Shown: positions 8,786 to 17,439, counted from the first letter of the stretch. The stretch is DNA of 46,316 bases from Thioalkalivibrio sp. HK1 (GCA_000583135.1 JFBG01000053.1:1-46316), one strand, 5' to 3'. Numbers and translations are program-made. The notes: generated by a model not told the origin, from the letters alone.

Positions 8786-9448
8786 CCTCCCTTTGCCGAT
8801 GGATGATCACTTTCGCCTTCGCCGCCCGACACGTCAGATCGAAGGCGACCCGCTCGATGGTTTCGTTAGCGATCATCTCCATGACCCCCGCCATCGTGCC
8901 TTTATCCCGAGAAAGCCGCTCGGTCGTTCTTTCGCATCGGGCTCGATCGGCGTATCGAGCGCATCGGCTTCGAGCCGACGATCCCGATATCCATCGATCT
9001 TCGGTTTTCGAACGCCTCGGTCAAGAGCCTTGAAACCCTCGGCCCTGATGCCCTTGCCCCGATATCGCCGCATTTTACTTCCGGCACCTTAAGACCTTGG
9101 CTTCGCTTTTCGACAAATAGCAACGAGCGCAACCGACAATGTATCGCAAACGCCTATGATTGCCCTTCAAAATCCCTTTCACGGCTTTCGAGGGCTCGGC
9201 TTCGATGTCGGTCGGATGTGGATCTGATTTGGATCGGATACCGATCCTTCGGCATCGCTCGATGCGATATCGATCACGCTATCGATCACAATATCGCTCG
9301 CTCGACATCCGCCATCACCTCGCATACCTGATATCATAGCGATGCCGGGCCAAGAACAAGGCTCCGTCAACGTTTGGCCGCATGCTTTGCCGCCCAAGGC
9401 TCGGGGCCTTACCGTAAAAGGACATTTTCCAAAAGACGATAAAGAGCG
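8786..9448. other. Gene-poor decayed stretch upstream of the sulfolactate dehydrogenase pair
   Basis: No intact gene. On the minus strand about 8790-9075 has protein-like pieces in shifting frames (MAGVMEMIANETIERVAFDL; a charged run in another frame), probably a further part of the same decayed locus as the fumarase-beta relic, but I cannot name it. Bases 9130-9448 carry short TCGAT-rich repeats and must hold the promoter of the next gene. A weak ribosome site (AAAGAG) precedes ATG 9449. Confidence 0.45.
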
Positions 9449-10375
9449 ATGAGCGATATCCTGATCACCGAATTCATGGACGAAGATGCCGTCGCCTCTT
9501 TGCGCGATGGCTTCGATGTGCATTATGCGCCGGACCTGCACGAATCCCCGGCGGAGATCGCGGCCCTCTCCGGCTCATCGAGAGCCTTGATCGTACGCAA
9601 CCGCACCCTCGTGGATACCCGCCTGCTCGATGCCGCTCCGCGCCTCGTGGCCATCGGAAGACTCGGAGTCGGGCTTGATAATATCGATACCGATGCCTGC
9701 GCCGAGCGCGGGATCTCCGTCTATCCCGCCACCGGCGCGAATGTGGTCGCCGTGGCGGAATATGTCATCGCCGCCATCTTGATCATGCTGCGCGGCGCAT
9801 TCCACTGCGGCGATCGGATGCGAGCGGGCCATTGGCCGAGAAACGAAATGGTGGGAAGCGAGGCCAGCGGCAAGACGCTGGGTATCGTCGGTTTGGGGGC
9901 CATCGGCCGCGCCGTCACCGAGCGGGCCAAGGGGCTGGGCATGGAAGTCGTCGCCTTCGATCCTTTCCTTTCCGCCGATGACGAGGCTTGGCAAAGGACG
10001 AAGGTCCGGCGCATGGATCCGCTCATGGCATTGCTCGAAGTCAGCGACGTGGTAAGCCTGCATATCCCTTTGACCGATGCCACCCGACATCTCATCGGAG
10101 AGCATCAGATCGCGGCGATGAAGGCCGGAGCCTATCTCATCAATACCGCTCGCGGCGGGGTCGTCGATGAAAACGCTTTGATTCAAGGATTGAATTCGGG
10201 ACGCATCGGCGGCGCCGCCCTCGATGTCTTCGAAGACGAGCCCCTGACCGCCGATTCTGCCTTGATCGACGCCCCCGGCCTTTACCTGACACCGCATATC
10301 GCCGGCCTCACCCGAGAGGCAGGCATCCGCGTCGGGTCTTTGATCGCATCACGCATACGAAGCGCTTTGGCATGA
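9449..10375 (+). CDS. slcC: 2-hydroxyacid dehydrogenase, (S)-sulfolactate dehydrogenase (SlcC)-like
   Basis: D-2-hydroxyacid dehydrogenase of the SerA branch, 308 residues. Motifs: VGLGAIG nucleotide loop, an acidic residue ending the next strand (VVAFDP, NAD preference), Arg in NTARGGVVDE, Glu in FEDEP, His in TPHIAGLT. The N-terminus MSDILITEFMDE and the RLGVGLDNID and PATGANVVAVAEY blocks are those I remember from SlcC of Chromohalobacter, which oxidises (S)-sulfolactate to sulfopyruvate. Four-base overlap with a ComC-like gene, the same pairing as in that organism, is the main support. Alternatively it is a phosphoglycerate dehydrogenase-like enzyme for another hydroxyacid. Confidence 0.75.
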   Translation: MSDILITEFMDEDAVASLRDGFDVHYAPDLHESPAEIAALSGSSRALIVRNRTLVDTRLLDAAPRLVAIGRLGVGLDNIDTDACAERGISVYPATGANVVAVAEYVIAAILIMLRGAFHCGDRMRAGHWPRNEMVGSEASGKTLGIVGLGAIGRAVTERAKGLGMEVVAFDPFLSADDEAWQRTKVRRMDPLMALLEVSDVVSLHIPLTDATRHLIGEHQIAAMKAGAYLINTARGGVVDENALIQGLNSGRIGGAALDVFEDEPLTADSALIDAPGLYLTPHIAGLTREAGIRVGSLIASRIRSALA

Positions 10376-11412
10376 ACGAAAACACCCTTTGCACACTGAG
10401 CATCGACGATCTAAGAGCGCTGGCCGCAAAGGCTTTGAGCGCTTCTCAGATCGCCGAGGATAACGCCCGCTGCGTGGCCGATGCACTGGTGGCGGCCGAC
10501 GCCGACGGGATCGCATCGCACGGAGTCTCGAGGATACCTTTCTATGCCGACCAGGCATTGTCGGGAAAGGTGGACGGATATGCCGTGCCGAGCTGCGCTT
10601 CGCCGAGAAATGCGGTCGTTGCCGTCGATGCCGGCAACGGATTCGCCTACCCCGCCATCGACGTCGCACTGGCCCGGGCTTCGGAAAAGATCGAGGAAAA
10701 CGGCTGCGTTTTCGCGTTGATCGCGAACTCCCATCATGCAGGGGCGATCGGTCACCATGTCGAGAGGCTCGCCGATCAAGGACTGATGGCCTTGGCTTTC
10801 AGCAATTCCCCGGCGGGGATCGCCCCATGGGGAGGTAGCGTCGGCACTTTCGGGACCAATCCCGTGGCCTTCGCCTGCCCTCGCCGCCATCCCCCCGCTC
10901 TGGTCATCGATCTTTCGCTGGCTCGGGTGGCCCGCGGCAAGGTGATGCTGGCGGCCAAGCGCAAGGAGTCGATCCCTGCCGATTGGGCGCTCGATGCCAA
11001 GGGCCAACCCACCACCGACCCCGTCATCGCCCTCGAAGAGGGTACGATGGCTCCGATCGGAGGGGCGAAGGGCGCGGCGCTGGCGATGATCGTCGAATTG
11101 ATCACCGCGGCCTTGGCGAGTTCGAATCTCGGCTTCGAAGCCGGCTCCTTTTTCACCCCCGATGGACCGCCGGCGCGCATCGCTCAATCCTTCGTTCTCG
11201 TGGATCCGAAGATCGCCCCCGGCGGGGATTTCATCGATCGCGTCGAATGCCTGTCCCGAGCCATGCTCGCCCAGCCCGGCGTCCGCCTGCCGGGGGCGAC
11301 GCGACATCTCGCCCGCGAAAAAAGCCGAAAGAACGGTATTTCCATACCCACCGCTCTCCATGCCGATCTCTCGGCGAGAGCGGCGGCCCGACAAGAGCGG
11401 CGGTCCAAGTGA
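10372..11412 (+). CDS. comC: Malate/L-lactate dehydrogenase (Ldh2) family protein, (R)-sulfolactate dehydrogenase (ComC)-like
   Basis: NAD(P)H-dependent oxidoreductase of the Ldh2/MDH-YlbC family, 346 residues, with its own fold unrelated to Rossmann dehydrogenases. Visible family blocks: GIASHGVSRIP (catalytic His region), NSHHAGAIGHHVE, NSPAGIAPWGG and FGTNPVAFACP. Members reduce 2-keto acids to L/(R)-hydroxyacids; ComC makes (R)-sulfolactate from sulfopyruvate. Its ATG overlaps the stop of the SlcC-like gene, so the pair is translationally coupled and could act together as a two-step racemase. The sulfolyase SuyAB that uses the (R) isomer is not in the window. The C-terminus is Arg/Ala-rich and poorly conserved. 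Confidence 0.8.
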   Translation: MNENTLCTLSIDDLRALAAKALSASQIAEDNARCVADALVAADADGIASHGVSRIPFYADQALSGKVDGYAVPSCASPRNAVVAVDAGNGFAYPAIDVALARASEKIEENGCVFALIANSHHAGAIGHHVERLADQGLMALAFSNSPAGIAPWGGSVGTFGTNPVAFACPRRHPPALVIDLSLARVARGKVMLAAKRKESIPADWALDAKGQPTTDPVIALEEGTMAPIGGAKGAALAMIVELITAALASSNLGFEAGSFFTPDGPPARIAQSFVLVDPKIAPGGDFIDRVECLSRAMLAQPGVRLPGATRHLAREKSRKNGISIPTALHADLSARAAARQERRSK

Positions 11413-11767
11413 CATCCACCTTCAATCCAAGGAAAATCGCTCGAATTCCTTCGAGTCCCCAAACGAACGGCGGTTTTATCCAAGGCAAGAAAAGATGCGT
11501 CCGGTGCGCCGTCGATGTTGCATCCGAGCGCAATTCAAGTACCATTACGATGATAAAGGGACAATCGCCCTTATACTACGCAAGATCGAGGATCCGAAAA
11601 AGCCTCGATCCCCTTGTATGAGAGCGAGAAAAACGTTCTTTGACGGGGTATCTTTTTGCCGAAGCCAAAGGCGATTCAACGCTGTCATAAGGTTCTATCC
11701 GAGATAATGGCGATATCGGCATCGAAGCGAATCGCCCCATCATCACGAATCGAAGGGAGTCATGAGG
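11413..11767. other. Intergenic region upstream of secreted-protein gene
   Basis: About 350 bp with no convincing gene. It contains an 8-bp inverted repeat, GATCGAGG (11584-11591) with CCTCGATC (11603-11610), without a following T-run, so a weak terminator at best for the sulfolactate pair. GATAAT near 11702 could be a -10 box. A GGGAG ribosome site at 11755-11759 fixes the next start. Confidence 0.4.
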
Positions 11768-13861
11768 ATGAAGACCAACCCGTTCATGGCGAGATACGCC
11801 GAAACCGACAAGCACGCAAGCGGTCCGACCGCTTCGAGTTGTCTCGCCTTGCATCCTCTTGCAGCCCGTTTTCTTGAGAAATCCCCTCTTTCGATCGCAA
11901 GGCTCGTCTTGATCGGGCTTTTCATCGCAACCGGACCGGCGGCAGCGCAACCGGTGGAGCCCGCCCACGAGTGCATCGGCTTCTTCGATGAACACCTAAC
12001 TGACGATGACCTAGTGTACTTTGCCGGACCCGAGGGTATCGTCGGGTCTGACGATAACTACTCTAAGGGACTGGAATGCCGTGAGATAATAAAACCAGGC
12101 TCGACCGAGGAAATCGTATTGTATAGGCTCGTCGGGACACCGAATGATTGCGATCCCCTTGATGCCCTTAGAAACACCAAGATGAATATCGACAAGAATT
12201 CCAATACCATTACCTCTGATATGACCAGCATCGGGCTTGTCTGGTGCGCCGAATACGACGATGACGATCTCCAATGGAGATCGGGATATAAAAAATGTGA
12301 ATTGGACCGTTTCGGTGGGCTAGATGCCAGTTGCGAACCCATCGGGACTATTGTGAACCGGCAGGAAAAGATCGAAGCGGGCAGTATCGTCGTATCGAGG
12401 ACGGTCAACGGGCAAGCCATCAACATATCCTCCATCGATATCACCGAGAGCAACACTTCGACGTTCATGGTCCATTTGGATTCCAACCCGACCGTGGATG
12501 TGACCTTATCCATCACCACCGACATTCCCAATTCCGATGTCGTCGTCAGCCCCTCCACTTTGACCTTCACCAGCGGCGGCCGGACTGACAGCGGCGGCAA
12601 CTACGGTACGGGTCAAGAAATCACCATCACTCCGATGATGGACAATATCGTCGACCCCGAAGTCACCGGTACGATCATCTTGACCCCCACCGGCGGCAGC
12701 AACTACGATGGAACGCAAAGACGCCTCTCTTTGACCATCGGTGACGACGATGACTCCGGCTTGAAAATCACGTCGGGGGGCGCACCGGTCGGCAACAGGA
12801 CCATCATCTCCGATCGAGGTCAGGACATCGTATTCGAAGCCACCATCTCATCGAATCCCTCCTCCCCCTTCTCGGTGTCGCTCTCTCACACGCTTTCCGA
12901 TTCGATACGGTTCATCCCATCGACGATCAATTTCAGCAGCTCGAATTGGCAATCCCCCCAGACATTCACTTTGAGCGTGCCCGATGAAGCCGATAAAGAG
13001 GCTGAAACCGGCAATATCATCGTCAAAGCCATCGGCGCCCCTTCCGAATACAGCAATATCGACCGAACGATCCCCATCATCATCAGTACCGGCGATGGCT
13101 CGGGTGGCGGCGGTGGCGACAAGCCCACGGATCCGAACGATCCGAAAACATGGGTGGTGCAAACCTACGCCTTGGCCATCCCTCCCGTCACTGCGCAAGA
13201 CCAAGCCATCGTGCGCCTGCGCTGTCTGCAAGACGACCAATGTCCCGTCTACCTCGACTGCCAAGCCCAAACGGACGGTACGAAGTTCGAAGGGCGGATG
13301 GGAGCGCCGATCCCGGCATGGGGATCCACGACCCTCAATGCCCGGGATATCGTCGATATCACCGGCGGATCTTGGGAAAACAAAGGCCGCCTGTCTTGCT
13401 CCATTCGTAGCCATTCGAAGGTCGCGGCTTTGGTATGGACCCGCTCCGGCGACGGGGTATTGGTCAACAACAGCGCGGCGATCATGAGCCGAGAGATCCG
13501 CAATGCCGCCGGTGGGTCCTATTTTCAGGCCGAGATCGCCTCGATCCCCTCCCCGTTGAGCGCGGACGGTTCCAATATCCGCATCCTCTGCGCCGCCACC
13601 GGCGGTCGCAGCTGTAGCGAAACATCCGTCTCCTGTTTCGATGACGAAGGAGTGAGACGCGATGGAAATCTCGGCATCATCGAAAGAAATACGGTCCATC
13701 ACCTCCAGACACAAGCGCTGGCCGAGATCATCGCTTACCAATGGCAACAGGGATCGCTGATGTCTTGCGAGATGCGATCGGATCAGCCCTTTAGCGTGCA
13801 GATATTGACCCGCACCGGCGGAGGTGGAGCGCTGGTCAACAACAGCGCAAGCGGAGGCTAG
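11768..13861 (+). CDS. Secreted cysteine-rich protein with Calx-beta-like region and duplicated C-terminal domain
   Basis: No named family recognised. From ATG 11768 (eight bases after GGGAG) the protein has about 697 residues. A long polar N-region precedes a hydrophobic segment ending GPAAAQ, a likely signal peptide. Next comes a Cys-containing, Asp-rich region, then a beta-rich part with VTLSITTD, VSPSTLTF, TPTGGSNYD and IGDDDDSG segments like Calx-beta/cadherin-type repeats, and a Gly/Pro linker (GDGSGGGGGD). The last 230 residues hold two copies of a domain of about 110 residues, each with conserved cysteines (RC..C..C then LSC/MSC) and each ending in LTR/WTR-GDG-LVNNSA. Probably exported or surface-attached; the function is unknown. 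Codon use in 12000-12350 is more AT-rich than in neighbouring genes. Confidence 0.75.
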   Translation: MKTNPFMARYAETDKHASGPTASSCLALHPLAARFLEKSPLSIARLVLIGLFIATGPAAAQPVEPAHECIGFFDEHLTDDDLVYFAGPEGIVGSDDNYSKGLECREIIKPGSTEEIVLYRLVGTPNDCDPLDALRNTKMNIDKNSNTITSDMTSIGLVWCAEYDDDDLQWRSGYKKCELDRFGGLDASCEPIGTIVNRQEKIEAGSIVVSRTVNGQAINISSIDITESNTSTFMVHLDSNPTVDVTLSITTDIPNSDVVVSPSTLTFTSGGRTDSGGNYGTGQEITITPMMDNIVDPEVTGTIILTPTGGSNYDGTQRRLSLTIGDDDDSGLKITSGGAPVGNRTIISDRGQDIVFEATISSNPSSPFSVSLSHTLSDSIRFIPSTINFSSSNWQSPQTFTLSVPDEADKEAETGNIIVKAIGAPSEYSNIDRTIPIIISTGDGSGGGGGDKPTDPNDPKTWVVQTYALAIPPVTAQDQAIVRLRCLQDDQCPVYLDCQAQTDGTKFEGRMGAPIPAWGSTTLNARDIVDITGGSWENKGRLSCSIRSHSKVAALVWTRSGDGVLVNNSAAIMSREIRNAAGGSYFQAEIASIPSPLSADGSNIRILCAATGGRSCSETSVSCFDDEGVRRDGNLGIIERNTVHHLQTQALAEIIAYQWQQGSLMSCEMRSDQPFSVQILTRTGGGGALVNNSASGG

Positions 13862-13900
13862 AAAAACCGCATCGCCCAAACGCTCGGGGTGCACGACTGA

Positions 13901-13945
13901 TCCCTCGAGACTCGGCTCTTCGGCTCGGGTCTCGGGGGATTTTTC
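13901..13945 (+). terminator. Strong rho-independent terminator
   Basis: Fourteen-base-pair stem formed by 13901-13914 and 13926-13939 (two G-U pairs) around an 11-base loop, followed immediately by TTTTTC. It sits 40 bp after the stop of the secreted-protein gene and would end its transcript. Confidence 0.85.
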
Positions 13946-13984
13946 ATTATCGAATAGCGGCGGATGCCGGCAAAGCCACCTTGT

Positions 13985-14045
13985 CCTTATTCGATCGACC
14001 CCTATTCGATCGATGCTTATTCGATAGCCCCTTATCCGATAACCC
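13985..14045. repeat. Four imperfect 15-16 bp tandem repeats
   Basis: Units starting at 13985, 14001, 14016 and 14031 share a (C)CTTATTCGAT core followed by CGACC, CGATG, AGCCC and AACCC. They lie in the 280-bp non-coding gap between the terminator and the end of znuB, on the 3' side of both genes. Function unknown; could be slippage or protein-binding iterons. Confidence 0.6.
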
Positions 14046-14225
14046 GCCTCTTCATCTGCTTGGCGTCGATAAAATATCCGGCACCGAGACCGGCCCCTTG
14101 ACGATCGGCGAAATAACGACCTCGACGGCGATGATCCAGATCAAGGCTTTTTAAAGGACGATAACGATCCTGCATGGACTTTGCCTCGGCGGAGAAAACG
14201 CCGGAACCGCGCGCTCGCCGATGGG

Positions 14226-15017
14226 TCATCCTCGAGCGGGGAAGAGCAGGCCGACGATGAACAAGATGCTGGAAAAAAGGGCGATCGCCGGGCCGGCGGG
14301 TACATCCCACCACAGCGAAGCATAAAGGCCGACAATCACCGATAGTCCCCCGATACCCGCTGCGGCAACCACCATCCGCTCGGGGGTGGCAGCGATACGG
14401 CGGGCGGTGGCCGCCGGAATGATCACCAACGACAACACCAGCAGCATGCCGGCGATTTTCATCCCCACCGCGATCACCGCCGCAAGCAGCAGCACCAACA
14501 CGGCACGGGTCCGAGCGACCGGAACCCCCTCCACCGCCGCCAAATCCTCGTTGATCGTGATCGCCAAGAGGTTGCGCCATTGCCATGCCATCACCAGTAT
14601 GGTGAGGACCGCGGTGGCGAAAACGAATACCAAATCCATCGCCCCGATCGCAAGGATATCGCCGAAGAGATAACCGATCAGATCGACTCTGACTCCTTCC
14701 ATGAACGAGATGACGATATATCCCGCAGCGAAAACCGCATGCGCCAACACCCCGAGCAAGGCATCGAGCGGCAATAGACGCTGGCGTTCCAATAGCGTGA
14801 GCGCGGCGGCCAAGAGGAGGCAGATCACCAGCGCTCCCAAGGCGGGATCGATCCGCAAAAGAAAGCCGAAAGCGACGCCGAGCAATACCGCATGAGCCAA
14901 TGCCGCTCCGAAATAGGCCATGCGCCGCCACACGACGAAGCATCCGACAGGACCGGCCGCGATGGCCACGCCCAAGCCGCCGACAAAGGCCCTTAGCAGA
15001 AAATCATCCAGTGCCAT
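14226..15017 (-). CDS. znuB: Zinc ABC transporter permease ZnuB
   Basis: Inner-membrane permease of the zinc/manganese ABC-3 family, about 263 residues with some eight hydrophobic segments. Family features: WRRMAYFGAALAHA near the N-terminus, the ALLGVLAHA and GYLFGDILAI segments, and VGMKIAGMLLVLSLVIIPAA. It pairs with the ATPase encoded just upstream, whose coding region it overlaps by 14 bases, and with the divergent ZnuA. I start at ATG 15017 (MALDDFL); the upstream in-frame Met lies inside znuC. High-affinity zinc uptake is expected to be repressed by Zur. Confidence 0.9.
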   Translation of the reverse strand: MALDDFLLRAFVGGLGVAIAAGPVGCFVVWRRMAYFGAALAHAVLLGVAFGFLLRIDPALGALVICLLLAAALTLLERQRLLPLDALLGVLAHAVFAAGYIVISFMEGVRVDLIGYLFGDILAIGAMDLVFVFATAVLTILVMAWQWRNLLAITINEDLAAVEGVPVARTRAVLVLLLAAVIAVGMKIAGMLLVLSLVIIPAATARRIAATPERMVVAAAGIGGLSVIVGLYASLWWDVPAGPAIALFSSILFIVGLLFPARG

Positions 15018-15828
15018 GGCGATGATCGGTCGATGTCTCGGGGGGCATCGGCTCCCCGAGCGCATCGTGACGATGGTCGTGATGATGTTGGTATACCGCC
15101 CGCTCGAAGGCTATCTGCGCCCCGAACAAGGCGACGAAGGCCGGATCGCGGGTAACGACCTGGGGATGGCCGGTACAGCAGATATGACGATTGAGGCAAA
15201 CCACGGTATCCGTCGCCGCCATCACGATATGCAGATCATGCGATACGAGCAATACCCCGCAACCATGGACATCCCGCACATTCGCGATCAAACGATAGAG
15301 CCGACTCTGGCTGCTGATATCGACCCCCGCCAAGGGCTCGTCGAGAACCAGCAGATCCGGTTTGCGCAGCAGGGCTCGCGCCAACAACACCCGACGCATC
15401 TCTCCGCCGGAAATCTCGGCCAGCGCATGCTCTAAGATGCCTCTGTCGAGCAGACCGACATCGTGCAAGGTCGAATCCAATTTTCGATCTGAGGGTTTCG
15501 TTCCGAGCGTGAGAAAACGCCGGACGGTCATCGGGAAGATCGGATCGCGCTGGATATGCTGCGGGGCATAGCCGATGCGCAGTCCCGGGACCCTCCGAAC
15601 CTGCCCGAGATGCGGTCGAACGATCCCCAGCAGCACCCGAATCAATGTGGATTTTCCGGCCCCGTTGAGACCGATCAGGGTGACGATCTCCCCCTTTCTC
15701 ACCGCAATATCGACATCTTGGAGTACGTCATGCCTCCCGAGGCGAACGCTCACTCGGCATGCCTGAACCAATATCTCGTCTTGCTCGGGGGCCGAAAAGG
15801 CGGATCCGCCATGCTTCGAAAAGAACAT
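15004..15828 (-). CDS. znuC: Zinc ABC transporter ATP-binding protein ZnuC
   Basis: Cytoplasmic ABC ATPase of about 274 residues. Walker A GLNGAGKST, signature ISGGE, Walker B LLVLDEP with the following D-loop, and switch His in SHDL are all present. The C-terminus is His/Asp-rich (HHHDHRHD), typical of zinc-uptake ATPases and a possible metal sensor. Start taken at ATG 15828 (MFFSKHGG), eight bases after AAGGCG on the minus strand; upstream in-frame codons give unlike sequence. It is first in the znuCB operon, divergent from znuA. Confidence 0.9.
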   Translation of the reverse strand: MFFSKHGGSAFSAPEQDEILVQACRVSVRLGRHDVLQDVDIAVRKGEIVTLIGLNGAGKSTLIRVLLGIVRPHLGQVRRVPGLRIGYAPQHIQRDPIFPMTVRRFLTLGTKPSDRKLDSTLHDVGLLDRGILEHALAEISGGEMRRVLLARALLRKPDLLVLDEPLAGVDISSQSRLYRLIANVRDVHGCGVLLVSHDLHIVMAATDTVVCLNRHICCTGHPQVVTRDPAFVALFGAQIAFERAVYQHHHDHRHDALGEPMPPETSTDHRHGTG

Positions 15829-16081
15829 TTCGATCGCCTTCGTTGGAGGCTCGGATCTCGAGCGGATATCATGCCGATGATCTTGTCGAGCCACCCGGCG
15901 CTTTGCGCCGGCAAGACCTGCAGGTGCCTGCCCGAACCATGCAATATCAAGCACCCATCGAGCGATGATCGGGCATCGATTTTAGCCGGCATCGAAAAAA
16001 CCGAGCCTCGAAGGCGGCGAAAGGATCGATTGGACCACCCAAGGATTCGCAGCCGCCTATCTTACACGACCCTAAATAGGA

Positions 16082-16111
16082 AATATAAACAGCATATCGT
16101 TAGTTTGTCAA
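16082..16111 (-). promoter_or_regulatory. Predicted sigma-70 promoter for znuCB, in an AT-rich divergent control region
   Basis: On the minus strand TTGACA (16111-16106) is a perfect -35, followed after 18 bases by TATATT (16087-16082). The gap 15829-16383 holds no gene, and 16066-16135 is strikingly AT-rich against the GC-rich background. A plus-strand TTGTCA (16105-16110) overlaps the same -35 and could serve znuA, with a poorer -10 near 16129. One operator here could control both sides; a clear Zur palindrome was not found by eye. The znuC leader would be about 245 bases. Confidence 0.6.
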
Positions 16112-16383
16112 TAGATTTTTTATAACTTTTTATTCGATTCGAAGTATGATCCCCCGGTTCGATCCCGCTTCGGGACTCCGGCTCGGACCCTCATCTTCGA
16201 ACTTGGATACTCTCGAAAACACCTGCCCTTCTCTTTTTTCGACACGCCTTCGATGGATCGAAAAAGACCGGGAAGCCCGCCCACATGATCGATGGCCGAT
16301 CGCGAGCCAAGCCCAAGTGTCGACTCGCTCGGGGGAGATTCACCCCTTTGACGGCACTATCGAGAAAAAGGACTCGATATCCA

Positions 16384-17394
16384 ATGAGATATCCAATGAA
16401 ATATCGCTCGATTTTTTCACTCTTGACCGCTTTATGCATCGGGGTGATGGCAGGCCCGTCGTCGGCCGCCTCCGCCCCCGATGTCGTCGTCAGCATCAAA
16501 CCCGTGCACTCGCTTGTCGAGGCGGTGATGGAGGGTGTGGGCGAGCCCGAGCTGATCATCCAAGGCGGCGCCTCTCCTCATGGCTATCAGATGCGCCCGT
16601 CACAGGCCAGTGCATTGAATCGGGCGGATATCATCATCTGGATCGGTGAGAGTATGGAGAGATTCCTTACGCGCCCCATCGCCAATCTCGGCAACGAATC
16701 CCAAACCGTGGCCTTGACCGAGGTATCGGGGATATCGCTGCTGCGCTTTCGGGAGGGTGCGGTTTGGGCCGATGACGACGAACACGGACACGACGAGCAC
16801 GGACATGACGAGCACGGGCACGACGAACACGGGCACGACGAACACGGGCACGACGAACACGATCATGCCGGTGAAATCGATGGGCATCTCTGGCTCGATC
16901 CTGCGAATTCGCGCCGGATCGTCGAGCACGTCGCCGATCTCCTCGCTCGACAGGATCCCGAGCGGGCCGCCACCTATCAACGGAACAAGATCGCCGTCAT
17001 CGAGCGCATCGATGCCTTGGAAATGAGGCTGCGTTCGCGTTTGGCAGCGGTGCGAGATCGGCCTTTCCTCGTTTTCCACGATGCCTATCAGTATTTCGAA
17101 AGGGCCTTCGATCTCGAAGGATTGGGAGCGATCACCTTGGGACCCGAACGCCGCCCGAGTGCGAGGCGTTTGACCGCTTTGCGCAATGCGCTGGTCGAAC
17201 ACGATATCGCTTGCGTCTTCACCGAACCCCAGTTCAGGCCGGATCTCGCATTCACGGTCATCGAGGGCACGAAAACGCGCACGGCCGAAATCGACCCCAT
17301 CGGGGCGGATATCGAAGCGGGGCCGGATGCTTGGTTCGATATCCTCGATCGACTAGGGACCACCATCGCCGACTGCCTCTCGGCGAAGGGATGA
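16384..17394 (+). CDS. znuA: Zinc ABC transporter periplasmic binding protein ZnuA
   Basis: Periplasmic zinc-binding lipocalin-unrelated cluster A-I solute-binding protein, about 336 residues. Signal peptide MKYRS...SSAASAP, then the metal site: His in SIKPVHSLVEAV, His in GHLWLDP, His in FHDAYQYF and the C-terminal Asp region AEIDPIG. Between them lies the His/Asp/Glu-rich loop with EHGHD units (residues about 133-162) that captures zinc. Start ATG 16384 follows AAGGA at 16368; an in-frame ATG four codons later is also possible. Divergent from znuCB. Confidence 0.9.
   Translation: MRYPMKYRSIFSLLTALCIGVMAGPSSAASAPDVVVSIKPVHSLVEAVMEGVGEPELIIQGGASPHGYQMRPSQASALNRADIIIWIGESMERFLTRPIANLGNESQTVALTEVSGISLLRFREGAVWADDDEHGHDEHGHDEHGHDEHGHDEHGHDEHDHAGEIDGHLWLDPANSRRIVEHVADLLARQDPERAATYQRNKIAVIERIDALEMRLRSRLAAVRDRPFLVFHDAYQYFERAFDLEGLGAITLGPERRPSARRLTALRNALVEHDIACVFTEPQFRPDLAFTVIEGTKTRTAEIDPIGADIEAGPDAWFDILDRLGTTIADCLSAKG
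16780..16869 (+). repeat. 15-bp in-frame tandem repeat encoding the EHGHD zinc loop of ZnuA
   Basis: Five near-identical 15-bp units (gaacacggacacgac type) begin at 16780, 16795, 16810, 16825 and 16840. A degenerate sixth unit (gaacacgatcatgcc) ends at 16869. Near-identity at silent sites points to recent slippage expansion, so the loop length may vary between strains without frameshift. Confidence 0.9.
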
Positions 17395-17439
17395 ATCCAT
17401 CGCCCGGGACAGCCATCGCCGCCGGAGACACCCTTGCGA

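Noticed and set aside
16157..16180. GGTTCGATCCCG resembling a tRNA T-arm
   Set aside because: No acceptor, D or anticodon arms can be built from the AT-rich sequence before it.
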